In this document: positions 1 to 10,641 of the stretch, piece by piece
Position numbering within the stretch: the first letter of the stretch is position 1
How the letters are laid out: each line of letters opens with the position of its first letter
Source of the DNA: Hyphomonas adhaerens MHS-3
Lineage (GTDB): Bacteria > Pseudomonadota > Alphaproteobacteria > Caulobacterales > Hyphomonadaceae
Assembly: GCF_000685235.1 (NCBI RefSeq)
Contig: NZ_ARYH01000001.1
Location: 2,442,577-2,506,576, forward strand
Length of the DNA: 64,000 nt
Reading direction: 5' to 3'
Made by a program: the position numbers and the translations under genes
Notes under the pieces: generated by a model
What the model saw: only the letters and a program-made list of their open reading frames with translations
Told to the model about the DNA's origin: nothing
Databases searched by the model: none

Positions 1-1
1 C

Positions 2-2053
2 AAGGATACCGTGATGGCGTTCTGGCCCGTCGGGCTGGGTAAGGGTGGGCGGAACTTTGCCCGCGAGCATATCGAAGCTGGGGCGCTGACTGACATCAAG
101 GGGCATATCGACTTGAAGCGCGACAGTTTCGGCGATGATGGTTATCTGCGTGACTCTGACCTGGAGCTCACCTTCGCGGCGGAAGATGCCTGGGTGAAGT
201 TCTTGTCGGACCTGCCGCCGGTGGAAAAGGGCCGGGGTAAGGGCCGCCTCACCGGCAATTCCTTCCGCGTCACGCTGGATTCCGGCGAATATGGCGGCTG
301 GGACCTGGACGAAGGCGCCTTTATCATGCCGGCGTTCAATGTGCGCGGCGAGGACTTCCGGGTGTTTGCACGCGGACACGGCCCGATCTCTCTGGTCATG
401 AAGACGCTGGTCGACTCGCGTCTCAAAATTGATTTCGATCCGGCGCGCCTGTCCGGCGATGGCGAGATGACATTCGAGATGTTCCGTCCTGCGCTGGACG
501 ATGTTCCGTTTGAGGATATCCGCTTTACGGCGGTCGGAACGGTTGCCGAGGCAGGCCTAAAGGACGCGGCGCTGGGGTTCGACCTGACGGGCGGATCCGC
601 GAAAGTGAATGTCGATCAGGACGGAATGACCATTTCCGGTTTTGGCGATCTGGGGCCATCTCCGGTCCAGTTCACCTGGCGCGATGCCTTCAATGATGGT
701 GACCAGCCTTCGCTGCTGTCGGCAACCAGTATTGTTACGCCCGACTTCCTGAACGAATTCGGTGTGCTGGGGCGGGCGTACCTGTCCGGCGAAATCCCCA
801 TCGAGGTTCAGGCGGAAATCGGAGAGGGATCCCGTATCATCGCCGACACGGCCCTGGACCTGACTGAATCCCGCCTGGATCTGTCGGAAATCGGCTGGGT
901 GAAAGGGCGGAACAAGTCGGCCAAGGCTTCAGTACACTATGAAGGGCTCGACGACGGCTACACGGCCACCATCGTGTTCCACGCCGACGACGCCTATCTT
1001 GATGGCGATTTCACTTTGGGTGGGGATTCAAAGCTGGTTTCCGCGACGCTGCGCCGGGCATACCTGAAAAACAAGGCCGATGTCGGCGGCACCGTGACCC
1101 GAAAAGACGGTGCACTGAATTTCGGTCTGTCTGGAACGTATCTGGACCTCTCCGGTGCGATGCCGGGCGTAGGGGCGATTGGCGACGCCGATGATGCGGG
1201 CAGCAAAACGCCTATTCGCGTTTCGGCGAATGTCGACACACTGACCCTTCGGCCGGGCCTCGACATGACCGAGGCGAAATTTTCAATGGCAACCGGTGCG
1301 GCGGGTATCGAGACCTTCAAAGCCACCGGCCTCGCCGCAGACGGATCCCCCTTCGAAGCGCGTTTCGACACCAATGGCGGTCAGGCGGCGACCTTCCACG
1401 TTTCCAGCGGGGATGCGGGCTTTATCGCCAGTGCGTTCCTGGGCATCGACTATCTCGACGGCGGCCAGCTCGAGATGGATGGTGTGTTGGCGAACGACAA
1501 CAAGCCGTCGAAGTTCGACATCTCCATCACCGATACACGGCTCAACAACGCGCCTTTCCTTACACAAATCCTGTCACTCGCTTCGCTGCGGGGGCTGGCA
1601 GATACGCTCGGCGGAGAAGGCGTGCTGTTTTCCCGGCTGGATATTCCTTTGACCGTAGCGGGCGACCGTTACGTGGTGAACGGTGCCAAGGCGCAGGGGC
1701 CAGCCCTTGGCCTGACCACAAATGGCTATTTCGATTCCAAGGACGGCAAGATCGAGTTCGATGGCGTGCTGGTGCCGAGTTTCGGCATGAACTCCGCCCT
1801 AGGAACAATCCCGATCCTCGGTGACCTGGTTGTCGGCCGTGATGGTGAAGGCGTGTTCTCGCTGACCTACGGTATCCGGGGAACGATGGAGAAAGCGAAC
1901 GTGTCGGTGAACCCGCTTTCGGCACTGGCGCCGGGCGTGATCCGCCGGATCTTCGAAAACCCGTCGGATACACGCATCCCGGAAGCCAAGCCCCGCCCGC
2001 CGGATGAGCCGATCCCGTCTGAACTGCCGCCCATTCCGGACGAAGAGTTCTAA
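2..2053 (+). CDS. AsmA/YhdP-like (DUF3971-type) envelope protein, C-terminal part
   Basis: The frame is open from the left edge and the GTG-ATG at 11-16 has no ribosome-binding site, so the true N-terminus lies outside. About 680 residues are visible, mostly Asp/Gly-rich beta-strand repeats. Near residues 588-660 is the family's C-terminal block: PSFGMNSALGTIPILG, then GEGVFSLTYGIRG, then NPLSALAPG. A Pro-rich tail of about 30 residues ends the protein. Proteins of this AsmA-like group (YhdP, TamB, YdbH relatives) are anchored in the inner membrane and are thought to form periplasmic bridges for phospholipid movement to the outer membrane. That role is inferred from family. It is convergent with tyrS, with 3 bases between the stops. 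Confidence 0.75.
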   Translation, partial: KDTVMAFWPVGLGKGGRNFAREHIEAGALTDIKGHIDLKRDSFGDDGYLRDSDLELTFAAEDAWVKFLSDLPPVEKGRGKGRLTGNSFRVTLDSGEYGGWDLDEGAFIMPAFNVRGEDFRVFARGHGPISLVMKTLVDSRLKIDFDPARLSGDGEMTFEMFRPALDDVPFEDIRFTAVGTVAEAGLKDAALGFDLTGGSAKVNVDQDGMTISGFGDLGPSPVQFTWRDAFNDGDQPSLLSATSIVTPDFLNEFGVLGRAYLSGEIPIEVQAEIGEGSRIIADTALDLTESRLDLSEIGWVKGRNKSAKASVHYEGLDDGYTATIVFHADDAYLDGDFTLGGDSKLVSATLRRAYLKNKADVGGTVTRKDGALNFGLSGTYLDLSGAMPGVGAIGDADDAGSKTPIRVSANVDTLTLRPGLDMTEAKFSMATGAAGIETFKATGLAADGSPFEARFDTNGGQAATFHVSSGDAGFIASAFLGIDYLDGGQLEMDGVLANDNKPSKFDISITDTRLNNAPFLTQILSLASLRGLADTLGGEGVLFSRLDIPLTVAGDRYVVNGAKAQGPALGLTTNGYFDSKDGKIEFDGVLVPSFGMNSALGTIPILGDLVVGRDGEGVFSLTYGIRGTMEKANVSVNPLSALAPGVIRRIFENPSDTRIPEAKPRPPDEPIPSELPPIPDEEF

Positions 2054-2056
2054 AGT

Positions 2057-3307
2057 CTAGGCAGGCTTCACCAATGCGTGACGTTTCTTGCCGGCGGACA
2101 ACTTGATCTTGCCGTCGATGAGATCAGACTCCGCAATCGTTGCGTTCTGGTCTTTCACCTGCTGATCATTGACCTTCGCGGCGCCTTGCTTGATCAGGCG
2201 GCGCGCTTCGCCGTTGCTCTCGGTCAGTCCCGCCGCCGTGAAGGCCGCCGCAACCAGATACTCACTGAACAGTTCTGTGGACGGAATTTCGACGGTTGGC
2301 AGGGCCGCAGCCGTTCCGCCCCCGGCGAACACGGCCGAGGCGGCCGCTTCGGATTCCTTCGCAGCGGATTCGCCGTGCAGCATGGCGGTCGCTGCGTTGG
2401 CGAGTGCGATTTTGGCCTTGTTGATCTCGGCGCCGTCGAGTTTCTCAAGCGCTTCGATCTCGTCCAGCGGCAATTCAGTGAACAGGCGCAGGAAGCGGCC
2501 GACGTCGGCATCTTCTGTGTTGCGCCAGAATTGCCAGTATTCGTAGGGGCTCTTGCGGTCCGCATTCAGCCAGACCGCGCCATCGGCCGTCTTGCCCATC
2601 TTGCCGCCGGAAGCGGTAGTGATGAGGTGCGCGGTGATGCCGAACACGTCGCCGCCGGCGGCCTTGTGCACCAGGTCCACCCCGCCGACGATATTGCCCC
2701 ACTGGTCGGATCCGCCGAGCTGGATGCGGCAATTCTGACGCTGGAACAGCTCGAGGAAGTCGTAGGACTGCATCAGCAGGTAGTTGAATTCGAGGAAAGT
2801 GTAGGGCTGCTCATTGGCCAAGCGCCGGGCGACCGTATCCTGCTTCACCATCGTATTGATCGTGAAGTGCACGCCCACTTCGCGCAGCAGTTCAATGTAG
2901 CCGAGCTTGCTCAGCCAGTCATCATTATTGACCATAATGGCGTCGGTCGGGCCGTCGCCAAAAGTCAGGAACGGTTCGAACGCCTTCTTGATGCCGGCGA
3001 TGTTCGCTTCGATCTGCTCATTGGTGAGCAGGGGACGGGACTTTTCCTTGTCAGTCGGGTCGCCCACTTTCGTGGTGCCCCCGCCCATCAGGACGATAGG
3101 CTTGCCGCCAGCTTTCTGGAGGTGGCGAAGCATCATGATTTGAAGGAGCGATCCGACATGCAGGCTGTCCGCCGTTGCGTCGAAGCCGATATAGGCAATC
3201 GGGACACCTGCCTGGCAATAGGCGTCAAGCTCGGCCTCATGGGTCACCTGCTTGATGAAGCCGCGCGTCTGCAGCGTCTTCAGGAATTCCGACTTGTATT
3301 CGCTCAT
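2057..3307 (-). CDS. tyrS: Tyrosyl-tRNA synthetase
   Basis: Class I aminoacyl-tRNA synthetase that charges tRNA-Tyr in the cytoplasm. The 416-residue protein has the HIGH-equivalent HVGS at 50-53, the tyrosine/ATP pocket GGSDQWGN at 198-205 and the KMSKS-equivalent KMGKT at 236-240. An S4-type RNA-binding domain covers roughly residues 350-415. The start MSEYKSEF is chosen because the open frame upstream adds 26 residues that do not look like a TyrRS N-terminus and cover the promoter region shared with the divergent anmK. Length matches the short bacterial TyrRS family. Confidence 0.96.
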   Translation of the reverse strand: MSEYKSEFLKTLQTRGFIKQVTHEAELDAYCQAGVPIAYIGFDATADSLHVGSLLQIMMLRHLQKAGGKPIVLMGGGTTKVGDPTDKEKSRPLLTNEQIEANIAGIKKAFEPFLTFGDGPTDAIMVNNDDWLSKLGYIELLREVGVHFTINTMVKQDTVARRLANEQPYTFLEFNYLLMQSYDFLELFQRQNCRIQLGGSDQWGNIVGGVDLVHKAAGGDVFGITAHLITTASGGKMGKTADGAVWLNADRKSPYEYWQFWRNTEDADVGRFLRLFTELPLDEIEALEKLDGAEINKAKIALANAATAMLHGESAAKESEAAASAVFAGGGTAAALPTVEIPSTELFSEYLVAAAFTAAGLTESNGEARRLIKQGAAKVNDQQVKDQNATIAESDLIDGKIKLSAGKKRHALVKPA

Positions 3308-3357
3308 CTTCTCGTGTCTCCGTGAAGGCAGGGCGCGTAGCACGGAAAGGGAGCCGC

Positions 3358-4497
3358 TTGAACACTGCGAATTCAGATTCCGCATCAGATTCCAGGCCAG
3401 AATGGGTGGCCGGCTTCATGTCAGGCACGTCGCTGGACGCTGTGGATGCAGCCCTGATCCTGACAGATGGCAGGCAAGTGTTCGAGTTCGGCGCCACGGC
3501 CGAACGCAAATACCTGCCGGAGGAACGCCGTATCCTGCAGCGGGCGACGGAACTGGCGCGGACATGGAACTGGACTGGTCCCCGACCGGATGAGGCGTTC
3601 GACGAGGCGAAAGCGGTCATCACCCATACGCATTCTGAAACCATGCAGCAGCTTCTGACGGACTGGACCGATCCCACGCCAGTGTTGGCAGGCGTGCACG
3701 GCCAGACCGTGCTGCACCGCCGGCCCATGCCCGGCAAACCGGGGGCAACGCTTCAGTTGATTGATGCCCCTGCGATGCGAACTGCGCTGGGCGTGCCGCT
3801 GGCATACGACTTCAGGACAGCTGACGTGGCCGAAGGCGGGCAGGGTGCGCCGCTTGCCCCGGCCTATCATGCGGCCCTATTGCAGCGGCTGGGAGACGGG
3901 ACCGCCTGCGTGCTGAACCTCGGCGGCGTGGCGAACATCACGGCCAGGCTGGCGGATGGCTCGCTGATCGCCTTCGACACAGGCCCCGCCAATGGCCCGA
4001 TCGACGAATGGGTCGAGGGGCACGGGCGCGGCACACATGATTTCGGCGGAACGCTGGCGAAGACCGGAACTGCAGACGAGGCGCTGCTGGAACAATTGCT
4101 GCAGCATGACTGGTTCAGCGAGGCGCCGCCCAAATCTCTGGATCGTTATGATTTCTCCGCCGCCATGGTCAAAGGCATGTCGGTGGAAGATGGCGCGGCG
4201 ACCCTGACGGAGTTCTCGGCACGCGCTGTCGCGGCAGGCATTGCGCAGCTGCCGGAAATCCCGTCGCGCGTGATCGCCTGTGGCGGCGGACGTCACAATC
4301 CGGCGCTGATGGATGCGCTGGCGCGGGCGCTGCCTTGTGCGGTGCTCAGTGCGGAAGAGGCCGGTTGGCGCGGAGACAGCATCGAGGCCGAAGCCTTTGC
4401 CTTTCTCGCTGCGCGCACGGCCCGTGGCCTACCCATCAGCTGGCCCGGCACGACGGGCGTGCCGGAGCCAATGACGGGCGGAATTGTATTGGCCTAG
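3358..4497 (+). CDS. anmK: Anhydro-N-acetylmuramic acid kinase
   Basis: Phosphorylates and hydrates 1,6-anhydro-MurNAc released by lytic transglycosylases, feeding it back into cell-wall recycling. The N-terminal nucleotide-binding motif VAGFMSGTSLDAVDAAL, the VLNLGGVANIT motif and DTGPANGPID are diagnostic. I place the start at TTG 3358 (379 residues) because GGAAAGGGAG lies just upstream at the right distance. A GTG at 3322 would add 12 residues. It is divergent from tyrS, and its stop overlaps the convergent hydrolase gene by 4 bases. Confidence 0.93.
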   Translation: MNTANSDSASDSRPEWVAGFMSGTSLDAVDAALILTDGRQVFEFGATAERKYLPEERRILQRATELARTWNWTGPRPDEAFDEAKAVITHTHSETMQQLLTDWTDPTPVLAGVHGQTVLHRRPMPGKPGATLQLIDAPAMRTALGVPLAYDFRTADVAEGGQGAPLAPAYHAALLQRLGDGTACVLNLGGVANITARLADGSLIAFDTGPANGPIDEWVEGHGRGTHDFGGTLAKTGTADEALLEQLLQHDWFSEAPPKSLDRYDFSAAMVKGMSVEDGAATLTEFSARAVAAGIAQLPEIPSRVIACGGGRHNPALMDALARALPCAVLSAEEAGWRGDSIEAEAFAFLAARTARGLPISWPGTTGVPEPMTGGIVLA

Positions 4498-5174
4498 TCG
4501 CTTTCTTCGGCCTCAATACGCAGCTTCTCTTCAGCGGCGGCAAGGCGGCGCAGGAGGTATTCCTCACAGGTGCCGATCAGGTCTTCGCGGCGATCCTGAT
4601 AGAAATGGTTCGCCCCTTTTACCGTGGTGCGTTCGATTTCTTCGCCTTTCTGGACGCGCACCTTGGTGAGGGCACGTTCTACGTCTTCCGGAGAAGACAC
4701 GGCATCGCTGTCACCGGACACGATCAGGCCGGACGCCGGGCACGGGGCCAGGAAGGACAGGTCGTAGTGGTTGGCCGGCGGGGAGATGGCAAGGAAGCCA
4801 TCAATCTCCGGGCGCCGCATCAGCAGCTGAAGCGTGATCCAGGCCCCAAATGAGTAACCTGCGCACCAGACATAGCGCGGGCTTTCCGACAGGTTTTCAA
4901 TGTAATCAAGGACATACGCCGCATCTTCCAGCTCGCCGATGCCCTGGTCATATTGGCCCTGGCTGCGGCCAACGCCGCGGGAGTTGTAGCGCAGCACGCC
5001 GAAGCCGTGCTTTTCGAACATCTGGTATAGCATGATCGAGATCGGGTCCTGCATCGTGCCACCGGCTTTCGGGTGGGGATGGAGGATCAGCGCAATCGGG
5101 GCGCCTTCAAACGGCGGCTCTGTGTAGCGCGCTTCGATACGGCCTTGTGGGCCGGGAATGATGAGTTCTGCCAT
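4494..5174 (-). CDS. Alpha/beta hydrolase (COG2945-like)
   Basis: A 226-residue cytosolic serine hydrolase without a signal peptide. The oxyanion-side HPHPKAGG lies near residues 32-39, the nucleophile elbow GYSFG at 106-110 (Ser108) and the catalytic His in GANHFY at about 190. An Asp in the GDSDAVS segment near 157 completes the likely triad. The substrate is unknown; relatives act on small esters or thioesters. The ATG at 5174 is chosen because homology begins at MAELIIPG. The gene is divergent from the SUF operon, sharing a 99-base intergenic region. Confidence 0.82.
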   Translation of the reverse strand: MAELIIPGPQGRIEARYTEPPFEGAPIALILHPHPKAGGTMQDPISIMLYQMFEKHGFGVLRYNSRGVGRSQGQYDQGIGELEDAAYVLDYIENLSESPRYVWCAGYSFGAWITLQLLMRRPEIDGFLAISPPANHYDLSFLAPCPASGLIVSGDSDAVSSPEDVERALTKVRVQKGEEIERTTVKGANHFYQDRREDLIGTCEEYLLRRLAAAEEKLRIEAEESD

Positions 5175-5273
5175 GGCATCCTCGGAAATTCGGGTTAAGC
5201 GCGGGGTGATAATCCAATCGCGCACTGAAAAGCAAATTTTTCTGCAGGTGCGTCCGCGTCGCCGAGGCGCTAT

Positions 5274-6427
5274 ATGGGGCGCATGATCTATGCCGACCAC
5301 AATGCGACCAGCCCGCTGCGTCCGGAAGCGCGCGAGGCAATGCTTGCCGTGTATGACATGGGGGCGGTGAATCCGTCCTCCGTTCACACGGCGGGACGCG
5401 CCGCGCGTGGGGTCGTGGAACGGGCGCGCGCCACGCTGGGCGGGGCCATTGGAAGCCGGGCAGAAGACATCGTTTTCACGTCAGGCGGCACAGAATCCGA
5501 CAGCCTCGCCGTGCATGGTGTGGTGGCGGGCCTTGAGGGCAAATGTACGCTGATCGTTTCTGCGCTGGAACATGAAGCCATCGGCAAGGCGGCGGCCCAT
5601 TCCGGCGCTGTGATGGAAACGGCCTATCTCACCCCCGCCGGGACTGTTGATCTGGAAGACCTCGCAAGCCGTCTGAAGTCATGGGACCATGCTGCCAAAG
5701 GCATACCGGTGCTGTGCCTGATGCTCGCGAACAACGAGACCGGCATCCTCCAGCCCGTCGCGGAAGCCGCGGCGCTGGTACGCGAAGCAGGCGGGCTGAC
5801 GATCTGCGACGCCGTGCAGGGGCTCGGCAAAGTGCCGGTGAATGTCGGCCTTCTCGGCGTCGACTACCTTGCGGTCAGCGCTCACAAGATCGGCGGGCCG
5901 CAAGGGGCAGGTGCGCTGTGGCACCGGCCGGGCGCTCCGTTGAAAGCCGTCCAGTATGGCGGTGGTCAGGAACGGGGCCTGCGCTCGGGCACGGAGAATG
6001 TGGCGGCGATTGCAGGCTTTGGCGCCGCTGTCGAAGCCGCCATCCGCGATCTGCCGAAATATCAGGCCCTTGGGCCGCGCCGCGATGCCATGGAGGCCCG
6101 TCTCGAAGCCGAAGGCGGTGTAATCGTTACCGGCAAGGCGTCGCCTCGCCTGGCAGGCGTGTCAAACTTCGCAAAGCCCGGTTTTGCGGCGGAAACGCAG
6201 GTTATGGCCATGGATCTGGCCGGCGTCTGCGTGTCTGCAGGCGCGGCCTGCTCTTCCGGCAAGGTCAAGCGCAGCCTCGTCCTGATGGCGATGGGCGCAG
6301 GCGATGACCTTGCAGAATCGGCAATACGCACCAGCTTTGGATGGTGTACACTGCCGTCGGACTTTGACGGCGTCGCCGATGCGTGGCTGAAGGCGGCCGA
6401 ACGCATCATCGCGAAGGAAAAAGCGTA

Positions 6428-6428
<1 letters not shown>
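5274..6428 (+). CDS. Cysteine desulfurase, IscS/NifS class, first gene of SUF cluster
   Basis: PLP enzyme that removes sulfur from L-cysteine for Fe-S cluster assembly. The 384-residue protein begins with the class I signature YADHNAT. The PLP lysine lies in [10 protein letters not shown] (Lys205) and the persulfide cysteine in the mobile loop [11 protein letters not shown] (Cys326). Its stop overlaps the sufB start (TAATG), so it is translationally coupled to sufB. An ATG at 5283 is an alternative start. No IscR/RirA-type regulator gene precedes it here, unlike many alphaproteobacterial SUF operons. A second desulfurase, sufS, lies later in the cluster. Confidence 0.9.
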
Positions 6429-7990
<1,562 letters not shown>

Positions 7991-7999
7991 GCCGGCCCG

Positions 8000-8488
8000 C
8001 TATTCCGGATAGTGCTGGTCGCACAGGGGAATGAAGTTCTCTTTGAGGAAGGTCGTGCCTTCCTCAAGCACCGCGCGATCCTCCGGGTCGATAATTTCGG
8101 CATTGCTGACAATCGACACGTTCTTGCGCGCATAGGTGCAGCCCTGACGCGTCAGGCCGCCTTTTACCTTCAGGTCGATGGTGAAGACGGACAAGGCGAG
8201 CTGCCCCCGGAATATGTCCCGATAGGAGCGGTCCTTCACCGTTGTGGATGGAAGTGCATCATAGATGGCCTCCACCTGGCCGAGGGCAGCCATGCAGACC
8301 GCCAGAGGACCAGCGGTCGATGCGTCGGTTTCTGTGGCCTTTTGAGCGTTATTGCAGGTAAGGACCGCCGCCCGCGCGTCTCTCAGGGCTGGCCTGGACA
8401 GGTCCCCCTCAGCCGCTGCCGGAAAGGCGGCGGTTGCAAGTGCGGTGATTGCCAGAAAGATCGCCGGAATGGCGCTGCGCTGCTGCAT
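8000..8488 (-). CDS. Exported protein of unknown function, antisense within SUF operon
   Basis: I do not recognise the family. The 162-residue product starts with a clear Sec signal peptide: Arg at 4, a hydrophobic stretch over about 8-22, and an AAAE cleavage region near 24-27. The mature part has four cysteines (45, 65, 117, 156), which could form two disulfides in the periplasm, and is largely helical. A long in-frame extension to 9520 runs antisense through sufC and is not credible. A weak promoter-like pair lies upstream (TTGTCC at 8539-8544 and TATGTC at 8516-8521, both on the minus strand, spacer 17). The gene points against sufB and sufC and interrupts the usual sufBCD order. Confidence 0.7.
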   Translation of the reverse strand: MQQRSAIPAIFLAITALATAAFPAAAEGDLSRPALRDARAAVLTCNNAQKATETDASTAGPLAVCMAALGQVEAIYDALPSTTVKDRSYRDIFRGQLALSVFTIDLKVKGGLTRQGCTYARKNVSIVSNAEIIDPEDRAVLEEGTTFLKENFIPLCDQHYPE

Positions 8489-8662
8489 GATTTTCGTCCC
8501 CGCTACTGGCAACCAGACATAACCGGGTGCGCGCTTCAGGACAATCTTGGCGTGTGGGCGGCTCACCAAGCCTGATGTATCCGACCGGATTGAGCTTTTC
8601 TGATGCCCCCATTCCTGACCTAAGGGCTTTCCCTGAGGCCCGGTCGGCCCTACATCCGCCCC

Positions 8663-9418
8663 ATGTTGAAGATTGAGAACCTGACCGCCACTGTCGGCGA
8701 CGACGCCAAGCAGATCATCAATGGGCTGACCCTTGAGGTGCCCGCCGGTGAGGTGCACGCCATTATGGGCCCGAACGGGGCGGGTAAATCCACGCTGTCC
8801 TACGTTCTGACAGGCCGCAGCGGCTATGAAGTCACCGGCGGCACAGCCACGCTGAACGGTGAAGACCTTCTGGGCATGGATCCGGAAGAGCGCGCCGCCA
8901 AGGGCATGTTCCTGTCCTTCCAGTATCCGGTCGAGATTCCCGGCGTGCCGGTGATGACCTTCGTGCGCACGGCCATGAACTCCCAGCGCAAGCTGCGCGG
9001 CGAGGACGAGATTTCCGCGCCGGATTTCATCAAGAAGTCCCGCGAGATCGCGAAAAAGCTGAAGCTGGATGCCGAGATGCTGAAACGCCCGGTGAATGTC
9101 GGCTTCTCCGGCGGTGAGAAGAAGCGGCTCGAAATCTATCAGATGATGATGCTGGATCCGTCCTTCCTGATCCTCGACGAGACCGATTCCGGCCTCGACA
9201 TCGACGCGCTGAAGACCGTTGCTGAAGGCGTCAACGCCATGCGCAGCCCGGAGCGCGGCATGCTGGTCATCACGCACTATCAGCGCCTGCTGGACTATAT
9301 CAAACCGGACAAGGTGCACGTGCTGGCCGCTGGCCGCATCGTGAAGACCGGCGGTCCGGACCTGGCCCACCGCCTGGAAGCCGAGGGCTATGACGGCATT
9401 CTCGGGGAGGCAGTGTGA
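8663..9418 (+). CDS. sufC: Fe-S assembly ATPase SufC
   Basis: ABC-type ATPase that powers the SufBC2D scaffold; it is cytosolic and not a transporter. The 251-residue protein has Walker A GPNGAGKST at 36-44, the ABC signature as FSGGEKKR and Walker B as FLILDETDSGLD followed by the D-loop. The His-switch lies in VITHYQRL. Its GTGA stop/start overlap with sufD shows coupling. It is separated from sufB by an opposing gene, so it probably needs a promoter of its own in 8489-8662 or read-through from sufB. Confidence 0.97.
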   Translation: MLKIENLTATVGDDAKQIINGLTLEVPAGEVHAIMGPNGAGKSTLSYVLTGRSGYEVTGGTATLNGEDLLGMDPEERAAKGMFLSFQYPVEIPGVPVMTFVRTAMNSQRKLRGEDEISAPDFIKKSREIAKKLKLDAEMLKRPVNVGFSGGEKKRLEIYQMMMLDPSFLILDETDSGLDIDALKTVAEGVNAMRSPERGMLVITHYQRLLDYIKPDKVHVLAAGRIVKTGGPDLAHRLEAEGYDGILGEAV

Positions 9419-10641
9419 CCACAGCACTACGCGACCTGATCGCCAATCCCAACGCGGCTGAGCTGGAGCTGATCGCGCGCTACGGCATGTTGCCGGAAGA
9501 TGCGCGGCGCGAGCGGGCATTCGAAGCCTTCGCCGAGGGCGGCTTGCCGCATCGCCGCGTGGAAGGCTGGCACTGGACCGACTTCAAGGCGGCGCTTCCC
9601 GTTATCGAAAGCCCGTCAGACCCCGGCCCTTCCGAAGATCCGCTGCCGACCGAAGACGCGCTGCTGTTCAGTTTCACGCCCTCCGGGTTCACCTGGCCGG
9701 AAGACCTGCCGGACGGCATTCGCGTTCTGGCGAAGCCTGAGGCGCAGGCCTTCGGCGCGTCTGAAGGCATGCCCCTCGGGGCACTCGCCGCTGCGCTGGC
9801 AGGCGGGAAGACCAAGCCCGGCACGCTGATGATCGAAGTGACGGGAGAGGCGCTGCCGCGCCTGCATTTCCGCTTCTCCGGTGCTGGCGAGGCAAACTTC
9901 GCCCGTGTCCAGATCATCCTGCGCCCCGGTGCGAAGCTGAACGTGAGCGAGTCCTATCTTGGTGGTGCGGGGCTCACAGCCTCGCTGATGGAATTCTCCC
10001 TTCAGGCGGGCGCTTCGTGTTCCCGCACCGTGTACCAACGCACGGGCAAAGCCGAAGTACTGGCGGCAACGGCCGCCGTTCAGCTGGATGAAGGTGCTGA
10101 CTACCGCCAGACGACATTGGCGTTCGGCGGAAAGCTCACGCGCCTTGAGACCCGGCTGACGCATCAGGAAACCGGCGCCAGGGCGACGCTCAATGCGGCC
10201 TATCTCTGCGCGGCCGGGCATCATGCCGATATTACCACCGAAGTGCGCCATGGCGCACCGGCCTGCGTCACACGCCAGCAGACCAAGGGCGCTGTGCTCG
10301 ACGGTGGACGCGGCGTCTTTCAGGGCAAGTTTTTCGTGCCGCGCAATGTCGGCCAGAAGACCGATGCGGACATGCAGCACAATGCGTTGCTGCTGGAAGA
10401 GGGCGCCGAAGTCTTCGCCAAGCCGGAGCTTGAAATCTACGCGGATGACGTGGAATGCGCCCATGGCAACACGTCTGGCGCGCTGGACCCGGACCAGATG
10501 TTCTATATGCGCCAGCGCGGCATTGCCGAGGAAGAGGCGCGCGCCCTTCTGACAGAAGCCTTCATCGCCGAGGCGTTGGAAGAGGCGGGCGAACTGGAAG
10601 ACGTGCTGCGGGAACAGGCGCGGGAATGGCTGGCAAAATGA
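9415..10641 (+). CDS. sufD: Fe-S cluster assembly protein SufD
   Basis: A 408-residue paralogue of SufB that forms the SufB-SufD heterodimer and is needed for iron acquisition by the scaffold. The N-terminal helical part contains the RVEGWHWTDFKAAL motif typical of SufD. The C-terminal beta-helix ends with the HGNTSGALDPDQMFYMRQRGI block. The start is GTG 9415, overlapping the sufC stop by 4 bases. The sufS start overlaps its own stop (ATGA). Confidence 0.95.
   Translation: MTTALRDLIANPNAAELELIARYGMLPEDARRERAFEAFAEGGLPHRRVEGWHWTDFKAALPVIESPSDPGPSEDPLPTEDALLFSFTPSGFTWPEDLPDGIRVLAKPEAQAFGASEGMPLGALAAALAGGKTKPGTLMIEVTGEALPRLHFRFSGAGEANFARVQIILRPGAKLNVSESYLGGAGLTASLMEFSLQAGASCSRTVYQRTGKAEVLAATAAVQLDEGADYRQTTLAFGGKLTRLETRLTHQETGARATLNAAYLCAAGHHADITTEVRHGAPACVTRQQTKGAVLDGGRGVFQGKFFVPRNVGQKTDADMQHNALLLEEGAEVFAKPELEIYADDVECAHGNTSGALDPDQMFYMRQRGIAEEEARALLTEAFIAEALEEAGELEDVLREQAREWLAK

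Noticed and set aside
2078..3325. 415-codon plus-strand open frame antisense to tyrS
   Set aside because: tyrS on the other strand is certain; the frame has no recognisable domain and is a GC-rich shadow.
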